10,613 nt of DNA from Bacillota bacterium. GTDB taxonomy: Bacteria > Bacillota > Dehalobacteriia > UBA4068. How positions within the stretch are numbered: the first letter of the stretch is position 1; each line of letters begins with the position of its first letter. The notes below the pieces were generated by a model. The model was not told the origin of the DNA and made no database searches. It saw nothing but the letters and a program-made list of their open reading frames with translations. The stretch is taken from NCBI GenBank assembly GCA_009778255.1, contig WRKD01000158.1:1-10613 (forward strand). The letters are read 5' to 3'. The translations under genes were made by a program, and so were the position numbers. Of the stretch, positions 1 to 5,733 are shown piece after piece.

Positions 1-29
1 GGGATTGCGGCGCGAAGGCCGCAATGACG
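1..29. repeat. Palindromic repeat cut by the window edge
   Basis: Arms ATTGCGGC (4-11) and GCCGCAAT (18-25) form a perfect 8-bp stem with a 6-nt loop, followed by GACGAG. It resembles the short dispersed palindromes containing GCAATGACG found between genes of many bacteria. Only the right end may be present, since the window starts here. Identity as a dispersed repeat is an inference from appearance. Bases 32-90 show nothing recognisable. Confidence 0.45.
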
Positions 30-94
30 AGAAAATGATAGTTGCGCTAATTTGGCAGAGTTGTAAAGCTAGTTTTTAGAGGCGCCCTTCATAA

Positions 95-131
95 AAAACG
101 CTGCCGGCTTTATAATAACCGGCAGCGTTTT
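95..131 (-). terminator. Intrinsic terminator of hcp
   Basis: CGCTGCCGG (99-107) and CCGGCAGCG (119-127) pair perfectly around an 11-nt loop, extended by four A-T pairs on the outside. Read on the minus strand the GC-rich stem is followed by a run of T, and it lies 6 bp past the hcp stop codon. It could also work in the other direction because the left flank is A-rich. Confidence 0.9.
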
Positions 132-137
132 GTAACT

Positions 138-1721
138 TTATCCCAATATTCTCTCCAAATCGGCTTCCGGTGTGGAAATCGGCGTTAAGTTGAACATGTC
201 TACCAGCGCGTTTAAAATGTTGGGCGATATGAACGCCGGCAGGCTTGGGCCGATGTAGATGTTTTTTATACCGAGAGAAAGAAGTGTCAGCAGAATGCAG
301 ACAGCTTTTTGCTCATACCATGACAAAACCAAAGTCAGCGGCAGATCGTTCACCCCGCAATTAAAGGCCTCCGACAGTGCAACGGCAACCTTGATCGCGC
401 TGTATGCATCGTTGCATTGTCCCATATCCATGAGGCGGGGCAGACCGCCGATCTCGCCAAGATCGAGGTCATTGAAACGGTATTTGCCACAGGCCAGGGT
501 CAGGATCACCGTATCTTTCGGAGTTTTTTTCACAAATTCCGTGTAATAGTTTCTGCCCGGCTTCGCGCCGTCGCAGCCGCCCACCAGGAAGAAATGTTTA
601 ATAGCCCCGGCTTTGACCGCTTCTATAACCTTGTCAGCTACTGATAGTACTGTGTCTTTCGCAAAGCCAGTGGTCAAGGTGTCGCCGCCATTGATACCGG
701 TCATCTTGTGTTCTTCCGTATAACCGCCAAGATCCAACGCCTTGCTGATGACTATAGAGAAATCTTTATCATCACCGATATGTACCAAGCCCGGATACGA
801 CACCACCGAAGTTGTAAACACCCGGTCGGCATAACTTGGTTTCACAGGCATTATACAATTCGTTGTAAACAAGACAGGCGCAGGAATGTTCGCAAATTCA
901 CTCTGCTGGTTTTGCCATGCTGTACCGAAGTTGCCTTTGAGGTGCGTATACTTTTTTAATTCGGGATAACCGTGAGCTGGCAGCATTTCGCAATGTGTAT
1001 AAATATTGATCCCTTGGCCCTCTGTCTGAGCTAACAGGAGTTTAAGATCACGTAAATCGTGGCCGGATATGACGATGAACGGGCCGGGTTCGATATTGCA
1101 ACTTACTTTTGTGGGTATGGGCTTTCCGTAAGCGCCGGTGTTAGCTGTATCGAGTATTTCCATACATTTTAGGTTGACGTTGCCGAGTTCCATTACAAGC
1201 GCAAGCAACTCATCGGCGGCCATGTCCTCACCAAGCGCGAACAATCCCTTGTAGAAGAAACTGTTGACAAAGTCATCGCTGAAACCTAAAGCATAGGCGT
1301 GATGGGCGTATGCCGCCATGCCGCGCATCCCGAACAGTAAAAGCGATTTCAGAGAGCGTATATCCTCGTTATCTTTCCATAACCGAGTCATATCATATGC
1401 GTCGTTCCTTGAATAAGTCTGTGCGCAATCGCCGCACTGCGGTATATACTTTGCTTTTTCTTTCTTGATGATCTCGATTAGGCGGAGTAATATTTCATCG
1501 TCGAAGTTTACATTGGTCACGGTTATAAATAAACCGTCGATTACGGCTTTGTTGGTGCTTTCGTCCGGTTTGTTACCGTCCACAGCTCTGGCGAGGCCGA
1601 TCAGCTCACCAGTAAGAATGTCCTGAAGGTTGGCGGTCTCGTTCTTTTTTCCGCATACGCCGTTTACTGTGCAGCCCGTCCCTTTCGCAGTCTGCTCACA
1701 TTGAAAACAAAACATTGACAT
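138..1721 (-). CDS. hcp: Hybrid-cluster protein / hydroxylamine reductase, class I
   Basis: 527-aa cytoplasmic iron-sulfur protein. The family reduces hydroxylamine to ammonia in vitro and reduces nitric oxide in some bacteria, so a role in nitrosative stress is likely. The N-terminal cysteines C5, C8, C17 and C23 have the CX2C-X8-C-X5-C spacing of class I proteins from strict anaerobes, which carry a [4Fe-4S] cluster. All expected hybrid-cluster ligands are visible: H221 (GHDL), E245 (HCEMLPAHGYP), C289 (TTNC), C383 (GGCDGAKPGR, the persulfide position), C411 (ACGKYRFND), C436 (GQCND), and E470 and K472 (WYEQK). The start is ATG at 1721, placed by AAAGGGG ten bases upstream. A longer open frame continues upstream but would run through the promoter. 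The gene is divergent from a Crp/Fnr-type regulator and ends in its own terminator. Confidence 0.97.
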   Translation of the reverse strand: MSMFCFQCEQTAKGTGCTVNGVCGKKNETANLQDILTGELIGLARAVDGNKPDESTNKAVIDGLFITVTNVNFDDEILLRLIEIIKKEKAKYIPQCGDCAQTYSRNDAYDMTRLWKDNEDIRSLKSLLLFGMRGMAAYAHHAYALGFSDDFVNSFFYKGLFALGEDMAADELLALVMELGNVNLKCMEILDTANTGAYGKPIPTKVSCNIEPGPFIVISGHDLRDLKLLLAQTEGQGINIYTHCEMLPAHGYPELKKYTHLKGNFGTAWQNQQSEFANIPAPVLFTTNCIMPVKPSYADRVFTTSVVSYPGLVHIGDDKDFSIVISKALDLGGYTEEHKMTGINGGDTLTTGFAKDTVLSVADKVIEAVKAGAIKHFFLVGGCDGAKPGRNYYTEFVKKTPKDTVILTLACGKYRFNDLDLGEIGGLPRLMDMGQCNDAYSAIKVAVALSEAFNCGVNDLPLTLVLSWYEQKAVCILLTLLSLGIKNIYIGPSLPAFISPNILNALVDMFNLTPISTPEADLERILG

Positions 1722-1731
1722 GATGATTTCG

Positions 1732-1737
1732 CCCCTT
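1732..1737 (-). promoter_or_regulatory. hcp ribosome binding site
   Basis: AAGGGG on the minus strand lies 10 bases before ATG 1721 and 16 before the second ATG at 1715. This favours the first ATG as the start of hcp. Confidence 0.7.
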
Positions 1738-1742
1738 TCGTA

Positions 1743-1771
1743 TTGATTTATTGTGGTCAGTATAATATAAT
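1743..1771 (+). promoter_or_regulatory. Promoter of the Crp/Fnr-type regulator
   Basis: TTGATT (1743-1748) and TATAAT (1766-1771) are separated by 17 bp, a good sigma-70-type promoter. Transcription would start near 1778, so the inverted repeat at 1787-1800 lies just inside the transcript region. The promoter overlaps the divergent hcp promoter. Confidence 0.6.
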
Positions 1772-1800
1772 AAACGCAATGCGTCTGTTGTATAAACAAC
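1759..1800 (-). promoter_or_regulatory. hcp promoter with a class II Crp/Fnr-type site
   Basis: The minus strand carries a -10 hexamer TATACT (1764-1759), a 5/6 match to consensus. No good -35 hexamer sits 17 bp upstream. Instead the inverted repeat GTTGTttatACAAC is centred exactly 29.5 bp upstream of the first -10 base, which is position -41.5. That is the class II activation geometry of Crp/Fnr proteins. The start site is inferred from the -10 hexamer. Confidence 0.65.
1787..1800. promoter_or_regulatory. Inverted-repeat operator between hcp and its regulator
   Basis: GTTGT (1787-1791) and ACAAC (1796-1800) are perfect 5-bp arms around ATAA. The half-site resembles the TTGT-type half-sites of Crp/Fnr proteins. 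It is the most symmetric sequence in the divergent promoter region, so it is the best candidate for binding by the neighbouring regulator. A second small repeat, ACGC-AAT-GCGT (1774-1784), is a weaker candidate. Confidence 0.6.
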
Positions 1801-1815
1801 GAAAAGGTGAGATTT

Positions 1816-2478
1816 TTGAAAAAGATTTTCGACATTTTCGACATAGTTAAAAGCAACCCCTTGTTTCAAGGAATTGCTTTCAGCGATTTTGAGAGTATGC
1901 TGTCTTGCTTATCGGCAAGAACATCCGCTTATAATAAAGGGGATGTGATCCTGCTTTCCGGTGATACCGTAAACTTTGTCGGATTGGTATTGTCGGGCGT
2001 TGTGAAAGTCATCAAAGAGGATTTAGGCGGCAACATCACCATCCTGACCGAACTTGGGGTTTCGGAAGTCTTCGGCGAGGTGTTCGCGTGCGCCGGCATC
2101 GACCACAGTCCTGTAACTGTACAAGCATCAGAGGATGTAAAGATACTGTTTATTGACTACAAAAAAATAATCACTGTCTGCAGCACCGCCTGTCCGTTCC
2201 ATGCCCTGCTGATTAAAAATATGCTGAAACAGGTAGCTCGTAAGAACTTAGTATTAACTCAAAAGATCGATATACTTTCCAAGCGCACTACCAGAGAAAA
2301 ACTGTTAAGCTTTTTAGACTATCATAGAGGCGCGGCAAAGAAGTTTTCGATTCCTTACAGCCGGGAGGAGTTGGCGTATTATCTCTGTGTAGACAGGAGT
2401 GCGATGTCAAATGAGCTTTGTAAAATGCGGGACGAGGGAATCTTAAAGTTTTCGAAGAATTTGTTTGAAATCATGTAA
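1816..2478 (+). CDS. Crp/Fnr-family transcriptional regulator (HcpR-like by context)
   Basis: 220-aa DNA-binding regulator. A cyclic-nucleotide-binding-type beta barrel spans about residues 15-128 (KGDVILLSGD; GLVLSGVVKVIKE; GEVFACAG). A dimer helix follows at about 130-155, then a winged helix-turn-helix at about 157-220, with the recognition helix near VDRSAMSNELCKM. Six cysteines are present (31, 92, 122, 126, 191, 202). C122 and C126 form a CX3C pair late in the sensor domain, but there is no N-terminal Fnr-type cluster of four cysteines, so an oxygen-sensing [4Fe-4S] cluster is not indicated. I place the start at TTG 1816, because AGGTGA at 1805-1810 is 5 bases upstream. The GTG at 1807 overlaps that site and has no good one of its own. 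Divergence from hcp and the shared operator suggest control of hcp, as known for HcpR proteins. The ligand cannot be read from the sequence. Confidence 0.88.
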   Translation: MKKIFDIFDIVKSNPLFQGIAFSDFESMLSCLSARTSAYNKGDVILLSGDTVNFVGLVLSGVVKVIKEDLGGNITILTELGVSEVFGEVFACAGIDHSPVTVQASEDVKILFIDYKKIITVCSTACPFHALLIKNMLKQVARKNLVLTQKIDILSKRTTREKLLSFLDYHRGAAKKFSIPYSREELAYYLCVDRSAMSNELCKMRDEGILKFSKNLFEIM

Positions 2479-2629
2479 TTTTTTTACTATCTTGACAGCC
2501 GCTTATGCCCGATATTCAGACCACTGCCAGAGCGAACAATAGAAAAGTGTATTGGAAAACGCACTTTGGATAGGATAAAACCAACTGCAGCTGATTTGCC
2601 TGAATAGAGGCAATTATTCTATAAACTAC

Positions 2630-2668
2630 TAGCCTTTGCCTATGCCCCTATAGCATAGGCAAAGGCTA
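2630..2668. terminator. Perfect 16-bp hairpin, possible bidirectional terminator
   Basis: TAGCCTTTGCCTATGC (2630-2645) pairs perfectly with 2653-2668 around the 7-nt loop CCCTATA. The position between two convergent genes suits transcript end formation. Neither side has a proper T run (TTGGGTTTT on the plus side), so it may instead be a mobile or repeated palindrome. Confidence 0.55.
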
Positions 2669-2711
2669 TTGGGTTTTAGATGTTAAAGAGTTAGTCAAAA
2701 GCTTCTGGGTT

Positions 2712-2727
2712 GTGGGCTTTAGCCCAC
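2712..2727. repeat. Short palindrome after the MerR-type gene
   Basis: GTGGGCT and AGCCCAC are 7-bp arms with TT between them, 10 bp past the stop codon of the MerR-type gene. No T run follows on the minus strand, so termination is doubtful. It looks like the core of a REP-like sequence. Confidence 0.45.
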
Positions 2728-2736
2728 CTTGGCAGA

Positions 2737-3558
2737 TTATTTCCGCTCTACCGGAACCTGAATTTCTGTAAGCCAGTTCTCTGGGTTACTATCTTCTTGT
2801 GGCGAAATAATAACATGACCACGAAGCTGTCCGGCAAATACATAACTGTTTTTCTCTATCCAATTTGCCAGCTTTTCACAGGCTGCATCATATCCTCCAT
2901 CGTAGGGGCCGGAAAAGCGAATTGTCGCAGCTTGTGAAATTTCACGGTATTCTTTGTAAATAAACTCGCCGACGCTTTCATCAAGCTTATCTACCAAAAC
3001 GGCAATTTCTACGTCTGGGTTAGTCTCTTTATACTCCTCATCAAAAAAAGTAGAGTAACCACCGCCTTTAACTAAAATTTTATTCTCTTCAATATATTGC
3101 GCCAGTTTTTCCCATAGTATTCCCTCATCTCTGTAATGGGGAATGATACCCCGTAAGGATAACACTTTTATAGGCGGCAGCTTTTTTAATTCAACTTCAA
3201 AGACCATAATATTTCTCTCCTTTCGTACTATACCGCTCATATACATGAGCGCTTCAAGTTTTTCCTGTTCTGCCTGAATAGATAATTTTACCGTAGCTAT
3301 TTTTGCACGTAAAACCCCATCCATATAGGCGTTGTCTTCAAAGTGCGGTAGGATGTCGTTTATCTCTTCTATAGAAAAACCCATATCCCGTAGCGCAACA
3401 ATTTTAGTAATAAGCGGTATTTGCCCTGCGCTGTACTGCCGGTAACCTGTGAATTTATCTATTTGTGCAGGATAAAACACACCGCATTTTTCATAATGAC
3501 GCAGCATCCTAGGAGAAACCCGCACAAGTTTTGAAAACTCGCCTATTTTAAAAATAAT
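2737..3558 (-). CDS. MerR-family regulator with GyrI-like effector domain
   Basis: About 273 aa. The N-terminal winged helix (residues 3-70) has the MerR pattern: FKIGEFSKLV, then RMLRHYEKCGVF, then FTGYRQYSAGQI and ALRDMGFSIEEI. A helical linker follows (about 75-108), then a C-terminal GyrI/AraC-E-bind-type ligand domain (about 112-270), as in BltR/BmrR-type proteins that bind small, often cationic or aromatic compounds. The ligand is unknown and no transporter or enzyme target lies beside it. The first conventional start in frame is GTG at 3525, but it would delete the first helix of the DNA-binding domain. There is no ATG, GTG or TTG in frame between the upstream TAA (in the promoter dyad) and GTG 3525. 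AGGAG at 3570-3566 points to one of three ATT codons (3561, 3558, 3555); I chose 3558 at 7-base spacing. Confidence 0.85.
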   Translation of the reverse strand: MIFKIGEFSKLVRVSPRMLRHYEKCGVFYPAQIDKFTGYRQYSAGQIPLITKIVALRDMGFSIEEINDILPHFEDNAYMDGVLRAKIATVKLSIQAEQEKLEALMYMSGIVRKERNIMVFEVELKKLPPIKVLSLRGIIPHYRDEGILWEKLAQYIEENKILVKGGGYSTFFDEEYKETNPDVEIAVLVDKLDESVGEFIYKEYREISQAATIRFSGPYDGGYDAACEKLANWIEKNSYVFAGQLRGHVIISPQEDSNPENWLTEIQVPVERK

Positions 3559-3565
3559 AATACAA

Positions 3566-3570
3566 CTCCT
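3566..3570 (-). promoter_or_regulatory. Ribosome binding site deciding an ATT start
   Basis: AGGAG on the minus strand is 4, 7 and 10 bases from three consecutive ATT codons that continue directly into the MerR frame. It is 40 bases from the first conventional in-frame start, too far to serve it. This supports initiation at ATT. Confidence 0.65.
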
Positions 3571-3603
3571 TTTCTTCTTTATTGCAATCCGGCTTGCTTT
3601 TAT

Positions 3604-3634
3604 AGAATAAGCCTTAACACAATGTTAAAGTCAA
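3604..3634 (-). promoter_or_regulatory. MerR-type promoter and operator
   Basis: On the minus strand TTGACT (3634-3629) and TATTCT (3609-3604) are separated by 19 bp, the overlong spacer typical of MerR-activated promoters. The spacer holds a dyad CTTTAACA-TTG-TGTTAAGG (3630-3612), 8-bp arms with one mismatch. The only gene downstream is the MerR-type gene itself, so this is autoregulation. The transcript would start near 3597. Confidence 0.8.
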
Positions 3635-3695
3635 GAACAATTTATTAGTCTAGTGATTTCTTATTATTAACTCATACAACAATAACTCTTGAAAT

Positions 3696-3739
3696 CTTAC
3701 GTACTTTTTACATTGCCCTTACGTTTTATTGATTTTACA
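3696..3739 (+). promoter_or_regulatory. PHO box upstream of pstS
   Basis: CTTACG (3696-3701), TTTACA (3707-3712) and CTTACG (3718-3723) are direct repeats at exactly 11-bp intervals, each separated by 5 bp. A fourth TTTACA (3734-3739) is 16 bp on, with a degenerate TTGATT at the expected 3729. Repeats of TT(A/T/C)ACA at 11-bp period are the binding site of Gram-positive PhoP/PhoB. The array ends at the -35 region of the pst promoter, as expected for direct activation. Confidence 0.75.
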
Positions 3740-3752
3740 TTATGATTTTCCT

Positions 3753-3761
3753 TGGTAAAAT
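3753..3761 (+). promoter_or_regulatory. pst operon -10 element
   Basis: TGGTAAAAT is an extended -10 (TGn then TAAAAT at 3756-3761). The -35 position 17 bp upstream is TTTTAC, a poor match that falls inside the last PHO repeat. This is consistent with a promoter that needs PhoB. Transcription would start near 3768. Confidence 0.6.
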
Positions 3762-3804
3762 ATTCTCGATAATAAAAAATATAAATCAAGGAGAATGAGT
3801 GATT

Positions 3805-4767
3805 ATGAAAAAAATCTTGGCTGTGGTTTCTATGTTAGTAGCTTTTATATTAATCTTAACTGCATGCTATGGTAACAGCTCTCAAAGTAGCAGCACTTCA
3901 AGCAGCAGCTCTCAAAGTAGCACGGTCACAAGTTCCAACAATTCTTCAACTCCATTATCTCCCAATGCCTCGGCTTTCGATACGACGAAAAACATTTCAA
4001 TCCTAGCACGAGAAGATGGCAGCGGCACGAAAACCGCTTTTATGGAACTCATAGGGCTGAAAGGAAAGGCAGACCCGGAAAATGTAATCATCCAAACCGG
4101 TACGGCTGGCATTTTAACAGAAGTTAAGGGTAATCCTAATGCAATTGCCTATGAGAGTCTTGGTTATGTGACAAACGATGTTAAGATGCTCAAGGTTGAC
4201 GGAGTAGAAGCTACAGTTGCCAACATTAAAAATGGCACATATAAAATTTCCCGGCCGTTGTCGATAGTGTATAAAGAGGCTACGCTCAATAATGACATAA
4301 ACAAGGCATATTATGTATTCCTGCAATCTAGTGACGCGCAAACAATTATATCCGGCGAAGGATATGTTTCGATAGCAGATAATGCTTTGGCATATAAAAT
4401 CAATGGATCATTGCAGGGGAGCATTGATATAAGCGGCTCGACTTCACTTCAACCCTTAATGACTGAACTGGCGGCGGCGTTTGAGAAGCTTCAGCCCAAT
4501 ATAGATGTTACGGTTAGCGGTGGCGGTAGTGGCACTGGATATAAGAATGCAGATGAAGGCGTATCCGAATTTGGTATGATAAGCGAAGAATTCAGCCTTG
4601 AAAAAGCTCCTTCCTGTACTGATTATGTAGTATGTAAAGATGGCATTGCGGTAATTATTAATAAGAATAACCCACTTGATAGTATTCTGGTGAGTGATCT
4701 TAAGAATATTTACGATATAGAAGCTGGTTCGAGTGCTATAACCAAATGGAACGCCCTCATAAAATAA
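3805..4767 (+). CDS. pstS: Phosphate-binding lipoprotein PstS, circularly permuted
   Basis: 320-aa extracellular phosphate receptor of the Pst ABC importer. A lipoprotein signal ends in the lipobox LTAC with C21, followed by a Ser-rich linker (about 24-50). The order of the fold is unusual. ILAREDGSGT (phosphate-binding R69, S73, G74, T75), NPNAIAYESLGY (110-121) and EGYVSI (185-190) come first, although these belong to the second half of ordinary PstS. The normal N-terminal half follows: IDISGSTSLQP (207-217), SGGGSGTG (238-245), SEFGMIS (254-260) and DGIAVIINKNNP (279-290). The protein stops at ITKWNALIK, just where REDGSGT would normally follow. E255 stands where E. coli-type proteins have the ligand Asp. 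AAGGAG lies about 10 bases before ATG 3805; GTG 3799 is a possible alternative two codons upstream. Confidence 0.93.
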   Translation: MKKILAVVSMLVAFILILTACYGNSSQSSSTSSSSSQSSTVTSSNNSSTPLSPNASAFDTTKNISILAREDGSGTKTAFMELIGLKGKADPENVIIQTGTAGILTEVKGNPNAIAYESLGYVTNDVKMLKVDGVEATVANIKNGTYKISRPLSIVYKEATLNNDINKAYYVFLQSSDAQTIISGEGYVSIADNALAYKINGSLQGSIDISGSTSLQPLMTELAAAFEKLQPNIDVTVSGGGSGTGYKNADEGVSEFGMISEEFSLEKAPSCTDYVVCKDGIAVIINKNNPLDSILVSDLKNIYDIEAGSSAITKWNALIK

Positions 4768-4771
4768 AATA

Positions 4772-4810
4772 ATGAGAAAGGGCGGGAGTCAATATTCCGC
4801 CCTTTCTCAT
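4772..4810 (+). terminator. pstS-pstC intergenic stem-loop (attenuator or mRNA stabiliser)
   Basis: ATGAGAAAGGGCGG (4772-4785) pairs perfectly over 14 bp with 4797-4810, with an 11-nt loop. No T run follows, and the pstC ribosome binding site lies 10 bp further on. Such a hairpin behind the binding-protein gene fits partial termination or 3'-end protection of pstS mRNA, which gives more PstS than channel protein. Confidence 0.75.
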
Positions 4811-4830
4811 ATTATCGGCGGGAGGCGCTC

Positions 4831-5733
4831 ATGAATAAAACTTTTCGATTTATTAAAGCAAGAGATAATATCATGCGCGGAATATTTTTATTTTGCGCGG
4901 TTTTTTCCATATTTGCACTTGGCTGTATCTGTGTATTTCTGTTTGCTAACGGAGTGCCCTTCATAGGAAAAATTGGGCTCGGTAACTTTTTTTCTACTAC
5001 ATGGAACTTAAACAATGAATCATATGGCATTCTTTCGATGATAGTGGCGTCACTTTATGTTACAGCGCTTGCTACAACCATTGGGGTGGCAATCGGCTTA
5101 TGCACGGCCATCAGTCTTTATAAATTTTGCCCTAAGAAAATTGTACCCCCTATTCGCCAAATGATCAACCTTTTATCTGGTATACCATCTGTATTATATG
5201 GTTTATTCGGAATGGTTATCATAGTGCCTTTTTTAAGAGACTCTGTTTCGCCAAATGGAATCGGTTACGGCATACTTGCCGCTAGCCTTGTTCTTTCGAT
5301 AATGGTATTGCCAACTATAGTCAGCGTAAGTCTCGACTCTTTAAATGCGGTTCCGAAGAATTATTATGAGGGTGCGCTTGCTCTTGGCACAACCAAAGCG
5401 CAAAGTGTATTCATGGTTATGCTCCCCGCAGCAAAAAATGGGATTTTTGCCGCTATCGTATTATCTATAGGGCGCGCGATTGGCGAAACAATGGCTGTAA
5501 TAATGGTCATAGGCGGCTCGCCGCTCATGCCGAAAGGCTTTTTTCAATCGGTGCGAACACTTACGGCCAATATAGCTATGGGCGCAACAGAACTTCGTGG
5601 CGACGCCGCAACTGCCCTTGTTGCAACTGGTTTGGTATTATTCTTTTTTACGCTGCTCTTAAATATTAGTTTTACGCTGCTGAAAGGGGGCTTTAGCTTT
5701 GAAAGAAAGCGCGCACAGAAGACAAATGCTTAA
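4831..5733 (+). CDS. pstC: Phosphate ABC transporter permease PstC
   Basis: 300-aa inner-membrane channel subunit, of usual family length, that pairs with PstA. About six hydrophobic segments are visible (near 17-40, 66-95, 112-135, 143-168, 202-228, 259-285). The cytoplasmic EAA loop that contacts PstB is EGALALGTTKAQSVFMVMLP at 180-199. The GRAIGET motif (R215, E219), conserved in PstC, is intact, as is LLSGIPSVLYGLFG at 114-127. The start ATG 4831 has GGAGG 5 bases upstream. The 3' end overlaps pstA by 35 bp, which suggests translational coupling. Confidence 0.96.
   Translation: MNKTFRFIKARDNIMRGIFLFCAVFSIFALGCICVFLFANGVPFIGKIGLGNFFSTTWNLNNESYGILSMIVASLYVTALATTIGVAIGLCTAISLYKFCPKKIVPPIRQMINLLSGIPSVLYGLFGMVIIVPFLRDSVSPNGIGYGILAASLVLSIMVLPTIVSVSLDSLNAVPKNYYEGALALGTTKAQSVFMVMLPAAKNGIFAAIVLSIGRAIGETMAVIMVIGGSPLMPKGFFQSVRTLTANIAMGATELRGDAATALVATGLVLFFFTLLLNISFTLLKGGFSFERKRAQKTNA

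Larger units (their letters stand above)
2479..2736. other. Convergent intergenic region
   Basis: This gap separates the 3' ends of the Crp/Fnr-type gene and the MerR-type gene. It holds a run of seven T right after the first stop, a weak hairpin TTGCC/GGCAA (2596-2613), and two stronger palindromes annotated separately. An open stretch of about 40 codons to a TAG at 2607 has no start codon and no ribosome binding site, so I do not call a gene. Confidence 0.6.

Noticed and set aside
1722..1856. N-terminal extension of hcp by 45 codons
   Set aside because: It would run through the promoters, the operator and the start of the divergent regulator; the ribosome binding site and family N-terminus (MFCFQC) place the start at 1721.
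2485..2609. Open stretch of about 40 codons after the Crp/Fnr-type gene, ending in TAG
   Set aside because: There is no start codon in frame and no ribosome binding site. It could be a gene remnant, but nothing identifies it.
3562..3804. Riboswitch or small RNA in the merR-pstS gap
   Set aside because: The predicted leaders are under 45 nt on both sides, and the region is explained by a MerR operator, a PHO box and a promoter.
5726..5728. ATG 5726 as the pstA start
   Set aside because: Its upstream sequence has no clear ribosome binding site, whereas TTG 5699 has AAAGGGGG at 8 bases. It remains possible.
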